Source: an uncultured delta proteobacterium (GTDB taxonomy: Bacteria > Desulfobacterota > Desulfobulbia > Desulfobulbales > Desulfocapsaceae). Taken from it: a stretch of DNA of 64,000 nucleotides. The notes under the pieces were generated by a model. The model made no database searches, was not told where the DNA came from, and saw only the letters and a program-made list of their open reading frames with translations. Position numbers and translations under genes: made by a program. Location: assembly GCA_903875445.1 (NCBI GenBank), contig CAIQWD010000068.1, forward strand, positions 62,001 through 126,000, given 5' to 3'. How positions within the stretch are numbered: position 1 is the first letter of the stretch; every line of letters starts with the position of its first letter. Shown here piece by piece: positions 1-7,498 of this stretch.

Positions 1-986
1 TCTCGCCGGGAAAAACCACGCGCCACTGCCGCGAGTCCTGTATCAACGGCATGGATCTTTTTGGGGTTGGCGGACCGCCGTTTCTGTGACCAGTCGAAAA
101 GGGGCAGGCGATGAATAAGAAATGCCCCCTCTAGATATTCCACATAATTGTTCAGCAGGTGATACGAATTGCCGAAACTCCCCTTGAGCGAGTTGAGGGA
201 AAGAATGGTTGCGCTGTTCGCCAGCAGATAACGGGACAGGTTGAGCAGGGATTCGACGTTGTCCAGTCGGTGCCGCGCCGCCACATCACGGAGCAGGATG
301 GAATCGAAGTAGGCTCGCAGCTCCAGCCTCTTTATCTCTAGGTCTTCGATTCGAACCACCCGCGGGAAAGCTCCCCAGAAAAGATAATCGTCAAAGGCAG
401 CGGCGATCTCAATCCGCTGCTGGACACGATCAAACGGAGTTGTCACCGACATGCCGCGAAAGGCAAGGAATTCGGTAAAGGAGAGCGGGTGAACCATGAG
501 CGGCAGATAACGGCCGCTCAGGACTGTGCCGATTTCCCGTCCAAGCAGGTGGGCATTAGAACCGGTTACATAGAGACGCGACCGCTGCAATTCATATTCG
601 GTGAGCAACCACTTATCGAATCCGGCGATGTTCTGCACCTCATCCAGAAAAATATGGGGAGTGCCGACCGGCCGAAAATGACGCTGGTGCAATTCGCGGA
701 TACGGGTAAGGAGCCTCGGCGTCAAGCTACCCATAATGCGAGGATCTTCCAGATTGACAAAGAGGATGTCGCTCCGGGGCACTCCTTCCGCCAGCAGGCG
801 CCGCACCGCGTTGCGAAGGATGGTTGATTTGCCGCAACGCCGAACTCCCTGCAGCACCACTATCTCCCCCGTTGCACTCAGTGCTCGCAAACGCTCTTCG
901 TAGAACGGACGGGGCACCGTTGCCGATTCGGGACGGGACCAATCGTTCCAGTCCGCCAGGGCCTGGAGAATTTCATTGTCGGATAT
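1..986 (-). pseudogene. AAA_14/DUF4143-type ATPase, split near its N-terminus by the IS element; also cut by the window edge
   Basis: Translating the reverse strand gives one continuous frame across this stretch. It has a Walker A motif (GVRRCGKST) and a Walker B motif (IFLDEVQNI), followed by the helical region usual in AAA_14/DUF4143 ATPases. These are often orphan or mobile-DNA-associated proteins of unknown role. The 3' end runs off the left edge. The frame has no ATG near 986; the natural start lies across the IS at 2338-2340 and encodes MKIDLA before rejoining at ISDNEIL. The IS therefore separates eight codons and part of the ninth from the rest. A GTG formed at the IS tip (complement of 987-989) is in frame and might restart translation, but no ribosome binding site precedes it. 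I call it a pseudogene with that reservation. Confidence 0.8.
978..986. repeat. Left 9-bp target-site duplication (GTCGGATAT)
   Basis: GTCGGATAT directly abuts the left inverted repeat at 987 and is repeated exactly at 2314-2322 beside the right inverted repeat. Nine base pairs is within the range for the IS4 family. Identical copies suggest a fairly recent insertion with no later rearrangement. Confidence 0.9.
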
Positions 987-2313
987 CACTAGTGTCCGGC
1001 TAACAAAGAATATACGTCTATTCAAGTTTATGATTTTTCATTAGAAAACAGCAAAAAATGCCAAGAATCGACTTGAAAATCTATCCCTTTATACGGCACT
1101 CTTCCAGGACCATCCTGGAGGGGGGTACACATGTATACCGGAAAATTGATTTTCTCACAGATTATGGACTTCATGCCACTGCAAACCTTTCGTCGCTGTG
1201 TGGAAAAGTATCGTGGCAATTTCAAAGTCAGAAAATTCTCTTGTCTCGATCAATTCTTTTGCATGGCGTTCGCACAGATCACCTACAGGGAAAGTCTTCG
1301 GGACATCGAGGTCTGCCTTCGTTCTCAGAACAACAAGCTTTATCATATGGGTATTCGCGGGGACATATGTCGTTCAACTCTGGCAAATGCAAACGAAAAT
1401 CGAGACTGGCGAATCTATGCCGAACTGGCCCATTCGCTTATCGCCACAGCTCGTACTCTTTACAGCAAAGATGCATTCATCGAAGAATTAGACGAAACCG
1501 TCTATGCTCTCGATTCTACGACCATCGATCTTTGCTTATCAGTTTTCCCATGGGCCGCTTTCCGCAAGAACAAAGGGGCCATCAAGCTTCACACTCTTCT
1601 CGATTTGAAGGGAAATATCCCAACATTCATTCACATTTCCGACGGCAAACTCCACGACGTCAACGCTCTCGATCTCATTTCCTTGGAACCTGGCGCCTTT
1701 TATGTCATGGATCGTGGCTATGTGGACTTCAAGCGTCTCTATACTTTCACCGAGATAGCAGCTTTTTTTGTCACTCGCGCCAAAATCAACATCAAGTTCA
1801 GAAGGCTCTATTCCTATCCGGTCGATCGAGATACCGGTTTGATTTGCGACCAAACCATTTTACTCACCGGTACTGCTTCGCGGAAAAGCTATCCCGACAA
1901 ACTCAGGCGGGTCAAATTCCACGATCAGGCAACAGACAAGACCTTGGTGTTTTTAACGAACAATTTCAAACTGCCGGCGTTGACGATAGCTCAGTTGTAT
2001 CGCAGTCGTTGGCAGGTGGAACTGTTTTTCAAATGGATCAAACAACATCTCAGAATCAAAAGATTTTTCGGCACATCAGAAAACGCTGTGAAAACCCAGA
2101 TCTGGATAGCAATCTCTGTGTATGTTCTCGTTGCCATCATGAAAAAGCAACTCCATCTCAAAGAAAGCCTCTACACAATTTTACAGGTGTTGAGCGTTTC
2201 AGCTTTCGAAAAAGTTCCAATTTATCAATTAATTACAGACCACGATTACAACAACGAACCGACTACTACATGTAAGCAGCTAAAATTATTCGATTAACAA
2301 CCGGACACTAGTG
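987..2313 (+). mobile_element. Complete IS4-family insertion sequence, about 1.33 kb
   Basis: The ends are 13-bp perfect inverted repeats, CACTAGTGTCCGG at 987-999 and its complement at 2301-2313, flanked by a 9-bp direct duplication. The element carries one transposase gene on the plus strand that stops four bases before the right repeat. Ends, duplication and transposase all look intact, so the element may still be active. It interrupts an AAA_14 ATPase gene. A second long open frame overlapping the transposase in another phase (1058-2275) is treated as a shadow because its composition has no family signature. Confidence 0.93.
1131..2297 (+). CDS. IS4-family DDE transposase
   Basis: The 388-residue protein has an N-terminal DUF4372-like region (about residues 1-80) and an RNase H-like DDE catalytic domain. 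Likely catalytic residues are D128 (in YALDSTTID), D194 (in VMDRGY) and E297. E297 lies in a perfect YREK signature, Y290-x2-R293-x3-E297-x6-K304. The protein would cut and paste the surrounding inverted-repeat element. Its length is ordinary for the family and I see no frameshift. The ATG is the first in frame; no strong ribosome binding site precedes it, which is common for transposases kept at low expression. Confidence 0.93.
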   Translation: MYTGKLIFSQIMDFMPLQTFRRCVEKYRGNFKVRKFSCLDQFFCMAFAQITYRESLRDIEVCLRSQNNKLYHMGIRGDICRSTLANANENRDWRIYAELAHSLIATARTLYSKDAFIEELDETVYALDSTTIDLCLSVFPWAAFRKNKGAIKLHTLLDLKGNIPTFIHISDGKLHDVNALDLISLEPGAFYVMDRGYVDFKRLYTFTEIAAFFVTRAKINIKFRRLYSYPVDRDTGLICDQTILLTGTASRKSYPDKLRRVKFHDQATDKTLVFLTNNFKLPALTIAQLYRSRWQVELFFKWIKQHLRIKRFFGTSENAVKTQIWIAISVYVLVAIMKKQLHLKESLYTILQVLSVSAFEKVPIYQLITDHDYNNEPTTTCKQLKLFD

Positions 2314-2322
2314 GTCGGATAT
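2314..2322. repeat. Right 9-bp target-site duplication (GTCGGATAT)
   Basis: Exact copy of 978-986, directly adjoining the right inverted repeat that ends at 2313. Removing one copy plus the IS restores the ATPase reading frame, which independently confirms the element boundaries. Confidence 0.9.
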
Positions 2323-2340
2323 AGCTAAATCGATTTTCAT
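2314..2340 (-). pseudogene. Detached 5' end of the AAA_14 ATPase gene
   Basis: Read on the minus strand, an ATG at 2340-2338 opens MKIDLAI and joins exactly, after removal of the IS and one copy of the 9-bp target duplication, to the ATPase body at 986. This fixes the ancestral start codon. Only a weak purine stretch precedes it, so the original ribosome binding site is poor. The stretch 2341-2519 between this start and the SPFH gene holds no other gene that I can support and presumably contains the old promoter. Confidence 0.75.
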
Positions 2341-2519
2341 GACGACTTATATTTACCTGTTTTCGGTCGGTATGACAACCGAAATAGCAACGAAGCGACA
2401 AATCGCAACATCTATCGTCTTCTGCGAGCTGCCGAAGATCGCCACCGGCAAGATCCCTTATGTCCAAGCATACTCCCGACAAATCACCAACCAATTTTTC
2501 AACGCATCTATCACTGTGA

Positions 2520-3497
2520 CTATTTACCGGTACCAGGGCTTCCAGTGCCTCCTGGAGCAGGTACAGGAATGAGCAGGTTTGTCGAAGTACCGGAACCTGC
2601 AACAATCTGCGGCTGTTGTCCATTCCAGTTCAAGGTGGCTTTGGCTTTCAAGTATTCAATGTATTTATCGGGTGAACCGAATGGTTTAATTTCAGCGGTT
2701 AGACGTGCCTCAAGACCTTGACCTTCCAGGGATTGCTTGGTCTTATTGGCTTCTGCTTCCAGTAAAGTAGATTGCGAACGCCCCCTGGCCGCCTCAATGG
2801 CTGAATCGGCCTCGCCTTTAGCTTTGATCACCACCTGATCGGCTTCAAACTGCCTTGTCCGCTTGGTGTTCTCGGCGGCCACGGCCTCATTTTTGGCTTT
2901 CACGGCAGCCTCGTTGGATGCCATGAATGCGGGAGAAGGAGTGATTCCGGCGATTTGCAGACTATGCGGTTGAATACCGAATAACTCTTCCACCGTTACT
3001 GAAACCGATTTTTCAATTTCGATTTGAATCGCCGAACGATTTGCATTAACCGTAGCCATGTTCTGACCTGCAAAAATACGTGCCGTCCGATCTTTGACGA
3101 CTGGTATGATTTGACTTTCGATATCAACGTTTCCGGAACGGCCGATCTCGTACATGATGTGATAAACCTTTTCTACCGGGATCGTGTAGTTGAAATTCAG
3201 GTCCAAGGTAATCTTTTGGTTATCAACCGTGGTTACATCGAAGGGAGGAACATGCAAGGTTGTCAATGTGACTTGTACTCTATCAACGGTATCGACAAAG
3301 GGGATCTTGAAATGAAGCCCGGGTCGAACCGGCTTGTCATATTGAACGACACCAAATCGCCTAACGTTGGCGAGCTCGGTCTGATCGACCTTGTAGTAGG
3401 AACCGGTTAAAAGGACGAACGCCGCCAGGCCTATGATGACGAATTTTATGTATCGAAAACCAATCCTCTGCAAGGGAACAAATCTAGCCTCGGACAT
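2520..3497 (-). CDS. SPFH/band 7 (prohibitin-like) membrane protein
   Basis: The protein has 325 residues from the ATG preceded by AAGGAG six bases upstream; a longer frame up to 3536 exists but lacks that site. It starts with a short basic segment and a single transmembrane helix (about residues 16-34). A band 7/SPFH domain follows (for example RRFGVVQYDKPVRPGLHFKI), then a charged, Ala/Glu-rich coiled-coil region and a Gly/Pro-rich tail. Family members such as HflK/HflC and stomatins oligomerise on the membrane and often modulate proteases or channels. No NfeD partner or protease gene adjoins it, so its partner is unknown. The IS-split ATPase lies downstream on the same strand, and co-transcription before the insertion is possible. 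Confidence 0.85.
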   Translation of the reverse strand: MSEARFVPLQRIGFRYIKFVIIGLAAFVLLTGSYYKVDQTELANVRRFGVVQYDKPVRPGLHFKIPFVDTVDRVQVTLTTLHVPPFDVTTVDNQKITLDLNFNYTIPVEKVYHIMYEIGRSGNVDIESQIIPVVKDRTARIFAGQNMATVNANRSAIQIEIEKSVSVTVEELFGIQPHSLQIAGITPSPAFMASNEAAVKAKNEAVAAENTKRTRQFEADQVVIKAKGEADSAIEAARGRSQSTLLEAEANKTKQSLEGQGLEARLTAEIKPFGSPDKYIEYLKAKATLNWNGQQPQIVAGSGTSTNLLIPVPAPGGTGSPGTGK

Positions 3498-3605
3498 AAT
3501 CGCTCCTTTTTCTTCTTTTTGGCTTAATCCAACCATTTATTTCTCCTCTCAAGTTTCTAATCCATTTCATCCATCTATATGAGCTAACAGTGGTTAGCCT
3601 GGTTT

Positions 3606-3890
3606 TTACTTACTTTTCAGATAACTCTTCAAATCTCTGTAATAATTTTCATGAGGCCCGATCATTACGAGCTCAAGACTTTCTTCCTTGATGAAACGAT
3701 AAGAAAGAAGATACAGCTGGTTTTGCAATTTGAACTTATGAACTAAAACTCCCCTCAAATTTCCTTTCTTCTCATTGCCGATTAATGGATTTTCAATGAT
3801 CTGTTTAATCTCATTATCTAGCTCATATTTTTCTTTTGCATTGAACTTCTTTACTTTTTTCTCGAAAGATCTTGACTGATAAATCTTCAT
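3606..3890 (-). CDS. RelE/ParE-superfamily toxin of a type II toxin-antitoxin pair
   Basis: This 94-residue basic protein has the RelE-like pattern MKIYQSRSFEKKVKKF at the N-terminus and a C-terminal strand with LVMIGPHENYYRDL, resembling YafQ/RelE-type ribosome-dependent mRNA interferases. It begins six bases after the stop of the ParD-like gene 3897-4115, the usual antitoxin-first order. By family knowledge it should block translation or gyrase when free and be neutralised by its partner. Which of those targets applies cannot be decided from sequence. AT content is higher than in the metabolic genes downstream, fitting an acquired module. Confidence 0.8.
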   Translation of the reverse strand: MKIYQSRSFEKKVKKFNAKEKYELDNEIKQIIENPLIGNEKKGNLRGVLVHKFKLQNQLYLLSYRFIKEESLELVMIGPHENYYRDLKSYLKSK

Positions 3891-3896
3891 CTACTC

Positions 3897-4115
3897 TCAA
3901 CCAAATTGATATTCCGTTTTTTCATTTTGATCTGATTCTTCGATTCCAATCAAAATTTCTTTTATCAGGTTATACGTCAAATCTGGATTTTCCTCGGAGC
4001 ATTTGCCAATTCTCGCCCAATGCTCAATTTGCCCAGTCAAGGATCGATGTTCAATTTTGCTGAACTTTTTCGCTTCCCCCAGCAATTCTTCTGATATTCT
4101 TACCGCCATTGCCAT
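3897..4115 (-). CDS. ParD-like antitoxin
   Basis: The 72-residue protein begins MAMAVRISEELLGEAKKF and continues with SLTGQIEHWARIGK, the ribbon-helix-helix pattern of the ParD-like antitoxin family. The N-terminus would dimerise and bind the operon operator; the acidic C-terminus (GIEESDQNEKTEY) would wrap the toxin. It lies immediately upstream of the RelE-like toxin with a six-base gap, so the two are almost certainly one operon. A purine-rich GGAGGTT lies seven to ten bases before the ATG. Confidence 0.8.
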   Translation of the reverse strand: MAMAVRISEELLGEAKKFSKIEHRSLTGQIEHWARIGKCSEENPDLTYNLIKEILIGIEESDQNEKTEYQFG

Positions 4116-4192
4116 ATTATTAACCTCCAGGATTGAGTTGATACCATGTATTCATTTTACAACGAATAATCGCATAATGCAACTTACAGTCT

Positions 4193-4382
4193 CATCTTGC
4201 ATTGAAGGCTAGTCACGGTGCTCACCGGCGGAGTGGACCACAAACTGAAGGTTTGACGGACGATTCGACAGGTGTAGTGACTTGTTCCGAGGCGTGCTTC
4301 GCGCCGAGGGACAAGGGCACAAACGAAGTGAGTGCCGCGATTCCCGCAGGAGATGCGAATCGCATGCTGCGGGAACTTGTCA
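4193..4382. repeat. Dispersed repeat copy 1, with a strong internal hairpin
   Basis: The segment from CATCTTGCA through GGTTTGACGGACGATTCGAC to CTTGTTCCGAGGCG recurs at 6282-6406 at high identity by eye. Copy 1 also has a middle part missing from copy 2. That part forms a hairpin with TTCCCGCAG (4341-4349) pairing with CTGCGGGAA (4367-4375) and an inner ATGCG/CGCAT stem. Both copies sit just after, or between, small accessory genes. No terminal repeats or protein-coding potential are apparent; it may be a non-autonomous mobile repeat. Confidence 0.6.
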
Positions 4383-4401
4383 GCGGTTTATCTGGGGCAT
4401 T

Positions 4402-4437
4402 GAATCGTTGGAATTGGGTATCATATCCACAGATCTC
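4402..4437. repeat. Short dispersed repeat, copy 1
   Basis: About 36 bases beginning GAATCGTTGGAATTGGG match 7975-8011 with a handful of differences. It directly follows the longer repeat at 4193-4382 and runs up to the end of the ABM-domain gene. The two repeats may be parts of one mosaic element broken up differently at each location. Confidence 0.5.
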
Positions 4438-4748
4438 TAGCGGGCTGATCCCGGTAATTTTGCGGCAAGGACGTCAACTTTCTCAATCGATGGTGGCGCG
4501 GAGAATAGCTCGCCGGCTTTTGCCATTAAAGCTGCTGCCACCTTGCCTGAAAGGTGAGCCTGCCGCCCCTCTTCATCCGGGAAGGCATCGAATATTCCAA
4601 AGGTGGTTGGCCCAAGACGGATGCCAAACCATGCAGTGGTGGCGGGCTCCTCCAGGACGATCGGGAGACCGCTTATGAGAAAGCTTTCAACCTCTTTCTC
4701 TTTCCCGAGTTTTGCTTCGAGACGAACAAACAACGCTACTTTGACCAT
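4437..4748 (-). CDS. Antibiotic biosynthesis monooxygenase (ABM)-domain protein, YgiN-like
   Basis: The 103-residue protein has the ferredoxin-like ABM fold pattern MVKVALFVRLEAKLGKEKEVESFL. The conserved middle, TTAWFGIRLGPTTFGIFDAF, is typical of small dimeric monooxygenases such as quinol monooxygenase YgiN. Family members oxidise small aromatic or quinone substrates without a bound cofactor, but many have no known substrate. GAGGAGG lies six bases before the ATG, so the start is firm. It is a lone gene between a repeat and a hypothetical gene on the same strand. Confidence 0.82.
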   Translation of the reverse strand: MVKVALFVRLEAKLGKEKEVESFLISGLPIVLEEPATTAWFGIRLGPTTFGIFDAFPDEEGRQAHLSGKVAAALMAKAGELFSAPPSIEKVDVLAAKLPGSAR

Positions 4749-4838
4749 GACTTACCTCCTCATCGAGACAATGCTCGATTTGAACGTGCCAATCACCTGT
4801 ACAAGGCGTCGTTATTACAGCCGTTTATTAATTTCTAC

Positions 4839-5135
4839 CTAACCGCCAAACTCATAATCAAAATGAACATTGGCTGTGTCATTGAAATTAAACTGAGGAT
4901 CATGGAAAGAAGCATCCTCGTTTTCCGGCTCCCATGAAATCGGGCATTCGGTCCTCAGTTTTTCAATCCTGTCGCATAACTCAGTCATAATGATATGCAA
5001 GCCGTTCACATCCTCGAACATTCGCTGTTTGTTCCCTGTAGGCAAGCTGTCAATTTTACTGACGACATCATAGATTTTACCTCGCCATTGAGTGAGTTCT
5101 ATATCGACGTTTCTACAATAATCTTTGATTTCCAT
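4839..5135 (-). CDS. Conserved-looking hypothetical protein, 98 residues
   Basis: The start is the ATG preceded by AAGGAG with a five-base spacer; the frame stays open to 5378 but the upstream part lacks a start signal and looks non-coding. The protein is acidic and predicted largely helical (MEIKDYCRNVDIELTQWRGK, then repeated Leu-rich heptads), with a polar, Asn/Asp-rich tail ending FDYEFGG. I do not recognise a named domain. I have a weak memory of similar small proteins in other Desulfobacterota. It is divergent from the ADP-ribosylglycohydrolase-like gene, with 231 bases between them. Confidence 0.65.
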   Translation of the reverse strand: MEIKDYCRNVDIELTQWRGKIYDVVSKIDSLPTGNKQRMFEDVNGLHIIMTELCDRIEKLRTECPISWEPENEDASFHDPQFNFNDTANVHFDYEFGG

Positions 5136-5366
5136 TGCGTTCTCCTTATTAAAATATAAATGGAGAGTGTCCTCTCGTCTTGCCTGAGAAAGATCCTCCA
5201 TAGATAGACTTATAATAATTCCCATTCCCAAATTTGCTCTAGCTGTTTCGACTATTTTTGAATAAAGGGGGACCCGAAAAGGTTCACCTGCCTGGTCCCG
5301 ATGCCTTGGCAACACGGAAAATTCGGAACAGACAACCTGTTTAACCCGGATAACTGGAGGATAATT

Positions 5367-6278
5367 ATGGAAACACAAGCAACAGCAATGGTCCTGGCCT
5401 CATTCGCAGCGGATTCTCTTGCTCTGGGAGCGCATTGGATCTACGATACTGACGAAATTGATCGTCAATTCGACCGGATTGAGAGTTTACACAAGCCCCT
5501 TCCTAATTCTTATCATCCATCTAAGGGAAAAGGTGATTTTACTCATTACGGAGATCAGACCCTGATTTTGCTCGAATCCCTCGTAAAAACCAACGAGTTT
5601 TCACTCGCCGAGTTCGCCAAGGCCTGGAAAGCACTGTTTACCGGCTATCACGGCTATATCGACAAGGCGACCGCCACCACCTTGGACAATATGAACCGGC
5701 AAATACCGCCAGATCAATGCGGTTCGCAATCTTCAGATCTTGGAGGAGCTGCACGTATCGCTCCCCTCCTTTTTTTCCACAGAAAAGACCGGCAAGAACT
5801 CCTTAAGGCTGTCCATCAGCAGACCGCCATGACACACAACTGTCCAGCCTCTTTGGCGGGTGCCGAGTTCATCGCAAAGACGGTCTGGGGCGTGCTCGAA
5901 GGGATGAGTCCGATCAAGGCCATGGAAAGCGCTCTTGAGGAGGGGGTAGCCGATATCGATCTGGATAACCGCATCCGGATGGGGTTTGATTCAGGAGGCA
6001 AAGACACCAGAACCGTGATCAAGAAGTTCGGTCAGATGTGCGGCATTGCTGCCGCACTCCCTGGAGTTATTCACCTGATTACTACCTATGAAAACGATCT
6101 CAAAACCGCGCTCATCGAAAATGTCATGGCCGGTGGCGATTCAGCAGCACGCGGGTTGGTTGTTGGTATGATTCTTGGTTCCCATTTAGGTCGGCAGGCG
6201 ATTCCCGACGAGTGGTTGACCGATATGGTTCAAGGCAAACACATTTCGGCGTTACTCTCTTCCAGGAAGAACGCATAG
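5367..6278 (+). CDS. ADP-ribosylglycohydrolase (DraG/J1-crystallin) family protein
   Basis: The 303-residue protein starts at an ATG after GGAGG (six-base spacer); an earlier in-frame ATG at 5301 has no such signal. Features of the ARH/DraG fold are the N-terminal ASFAADSLALGAHWIYD, the segment GDFTHYGDQTLILLESL and the C-terminal AGGDSAARGLVVGM. In characterised hydrolases the last motif is GGDTDT-like and binds two Mg ions; here the second acidic position and the threonine are replaced, so hydrolase activity is uncertain. It might remove ADP-ribose from a protein or be a structural relative. No ADP-ribosyltransferase gene is nearby. Confidence 0.8.
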   Translation: METQATAMVLASFAADSLALGAHWIYDTDEIDRQFDRIESLHKPLPNSYHPSKGKGDFTHYGDQTLILLESLVKTNEFSLAEFAKAWKALFTGYHGYIDKATATTLDNMNRQIPPDQCGSQSSDLGGAARIAPLLFFHRKDRQELLKAVHQQTAMTHNCPASLAGAEFIAKTVWGVLEGMSPIKAMESALEEGVADIDLDNRIRMGFDSGGKDTRTVIKKFGQMCGIAAALPGVIHLITTYENDLKTALIENVMAGGDSAARGLVVGMILGSHLGRQAIPDEWLTDMVQGKHISALLSSRKNA

Positions 6279-6281
6279 TCG

Positions 6282-6406
6282 CATCTTGCACTAAAGGCTG
6301 ATCGCGGTGCTCACCGGTGGAGTGGACGGCAAGCTGAAGGTTTGACGGACGATTCGACAGGTGCAGTGCCTTGTTCCGAGGCGCGAAGCGCGTCCTGCGG
6401 GAACGA
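6282..6406. repeat. Dispersed repeat copy 2
   Basis: Starts four bases after the stop of the ADP-ribosylglycohydrolase-like gene and matches 4193-4382: GCATCTTGCA, GTGCTCACCGG, GGTTTGACGGACGATTCGAC, CTTGTTCCGAGGCG and CTGCGGGAAC occur in the same order. About 60 bases present in copy 1 are missing between GAGGCG and CTGCGGGAAC. The rest of 6407-6487 shows no feature. Confidence 0.6.
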
Positions 6407-6487
6407 TTTGGGCAAGCGGCAGCTACTGGCCTTGCTTTGAAAATTGCCAATTTTCACGCCGTCCGCCTCAACCGATTGTTAACAATC

Positions 6488-6772
6488 TCATTTCCTTTCA
6501 TTAGCCTTTTTATAGACCAGATTTTTGTCTCTTTTCCCGATTGCAATTACCAAAACAAAAATTTCTTCGTCGATTACTTCATATACAAGACGGTAACCAC
6601 TGGCTCTGAGTTTGATTTTGTAATGGTTTTCAAAACCTGAAAGCTGACAACTGGGCACATGTGGAGACTCAAGACGTTCTTTCAACTTTTTCTTAAGTTG
6701 AGTCTGAATGGTATTGTCGAGCTTTTTCCATTCCTTAAGGGCTGTGGGGAGAAACTTTAATTTATAGCTCAT
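6488..6772 (-). CDS. RelE-family toxin
   Basis: The 94-residue basic protein MSYKLKFLPTALKEWKKLD has the classic RelE start and the FENHYKIKLRASGYRLVYEV core, followed by VLVIAIGKRDKNLVYKKA. In RelE the conserved Arg and Lys/Tyr residues cut mRNA in the ribosomal A site; the equivalent basic and aromatic residues are visible here (R in LRASGYRL, K and Y near the end). It overlaps the antitoxin gene 6762-7013 by 11 bases, so translation is probably coupled. Confidence 0.88.
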   Translation of the reverse strand: MSYKLKFLPTALKEWKKLDNTIQTQLKKKLKERLESPHVPSCQLSGFENHYKIKLRASGYRLVYEVIDEEIFVLVIAIGKRDKNLVYKKANERK

Positions 6773-7013
6773 CCAGTGTTACTTCCACGGCTGAAATTTT
6801 TTCATGCTGGCGTTCTTTAACAATAACTCCCAGTTGGTAGTTTTCTATTTTTTCGAGTAACGCTTCGTATGTCTCTGCCGGAATGAGATATGCTGTTGGC
6901 CTATTATGATTAAGAATGGCAATAGGCTCACCACCTGACTGTTCAATAATGGCGGAAGGGTTTTTCTTCAGTTCCGATATGCTTACTGAGCAATTCGCTA
7001 ATACGGATTCCAT
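6762..7013 (-). CDS. Phd/YefM/RelB-type antitoxin
   Basis: The 83-residue protein begins MESVLANCSVSISELKKNPS and continues GGEPIAILNHNRPTAYLIP, the standard Phd/YefM DNA-binding fold. An acidic C-terminus (ISAVEVTLDEL) follows for toxin binding. I start at the ATG at 7013; a GTG two codons earlier is also in frame. It precedes and overlaps the RelE-type toxin. A promoter with overlapping inverted repeat lies just upstream, fitting autoregulation by the complex. Confidence 0.87.
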   Translation of the reverse strand: MESVLANCSVSISELKKNPSAIIEQSGGEPIAILNHNRPTAYLIPAETYEALLEKIENYQLGVIVKERQHEKISAVEVTLDEL

Positions 7014-7019
7014 GATCAC

Positions 7020-7086
7020 ACCTATAAGTTTTTTATTTAGGTCATAAATATATACTTATTATAGGTCTTAATTTTGACACCGGCAA
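7020..7086 (-). promoter_or_regulatory. Promoter and operator of the RelE/Phd module
   Basis: Read on the minus strand, TTGCCG (7086-7081), a 17-base spacer and TATAAT (7063-7058) form a good sigma-70 promoter. The inverted repeat ACCTATAAGT (7020-7029) against ACTTATTATAGGT (7054-7066, three extra bases) brackets the -10 region. That is where an autoregulating antitoxin would bind. Inferred from sequence only. Confidence 0.6.
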
Positions 7087-7210
7087 GTTGTATTTTGGTG
7101 GTTAACTGAAAGATTACCGGTTTATTCGGTGCAATTGTTTGTTGAAAATCCGTATTGTGTCTCCAAATTTCCCCGAATTTCCCCGGTCGGCTTAACCAGG
7201 TTTTTGACCC

Positions 7211-7498
7211 TTATTTTGTTGTCCCTTCAACCAATGTTCCGTTGATAAATTTGTGAATGATGCTTGACACATAGGTCTGATACGGCAAACCTTCTTGGAC
7301 GGCCTTTCTTTGTAACTCTATAAGGTCTCTTTCGGAAATACGTATATTCAGCCTTTTATCCTTTCTTAAAGTATTGCGAGCGTAGGCCGACAACTCTTTC
7401 TTTCTTTTTGCAAGGTCTGCAACAGGAACCCATTCACCCTTCTCAAAGGTATCCAGTATTTCCTTCTCTTCCTTTGTCAGTTTAGTTTTAGTATTCAT
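7211..7498 (-). CDS. BrnA/CopG-type antitoxin
   Basis: The 95-residue protein starts at MNTKTKLTKEEKEILDTFEKG; an in-frame start four codons earlier is possible. The C-terminal half, LNIRISERDLIELQRKAVQ followed by GLPYQTYVSSIIHKF, is a ribbon-helix-helix domain of the CopG antitoxin kind found in BrnA. It follows and overlaps the BrnT-like toxin by 11 bases. Toxin-first order is the hallmark of brnTA and the reverse of most type II systems. By analogy it should repress its own operon and neutralise BrnT. Confidence 0.82.
   Translation of the reverse strand: MNTKTKLTKEEKEILDTFEKGEWVPVADLAKRKKELSAYARNTLRKDKRLNIRISERDLIELQRKAVQEGLPYQTYVSSIIHKFINGTLVEGTTK

Noticed and set aside
1058-2275. A 405-codon open frame overlapping the transposase in another phase
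   Set aside because: It has no recognisable domain and is rich in Ser/Arg/His as expected of a shifted frame; the overlapping frame carries the DDE and YREK motifs.
4202-4678. A 158-codon plus-strand frame across the repeat
   Set aside because: It overlaps the ABM-domain gene on the other strand, which has a perfect ribosome binding site; the predicted protein has no recognisable features.
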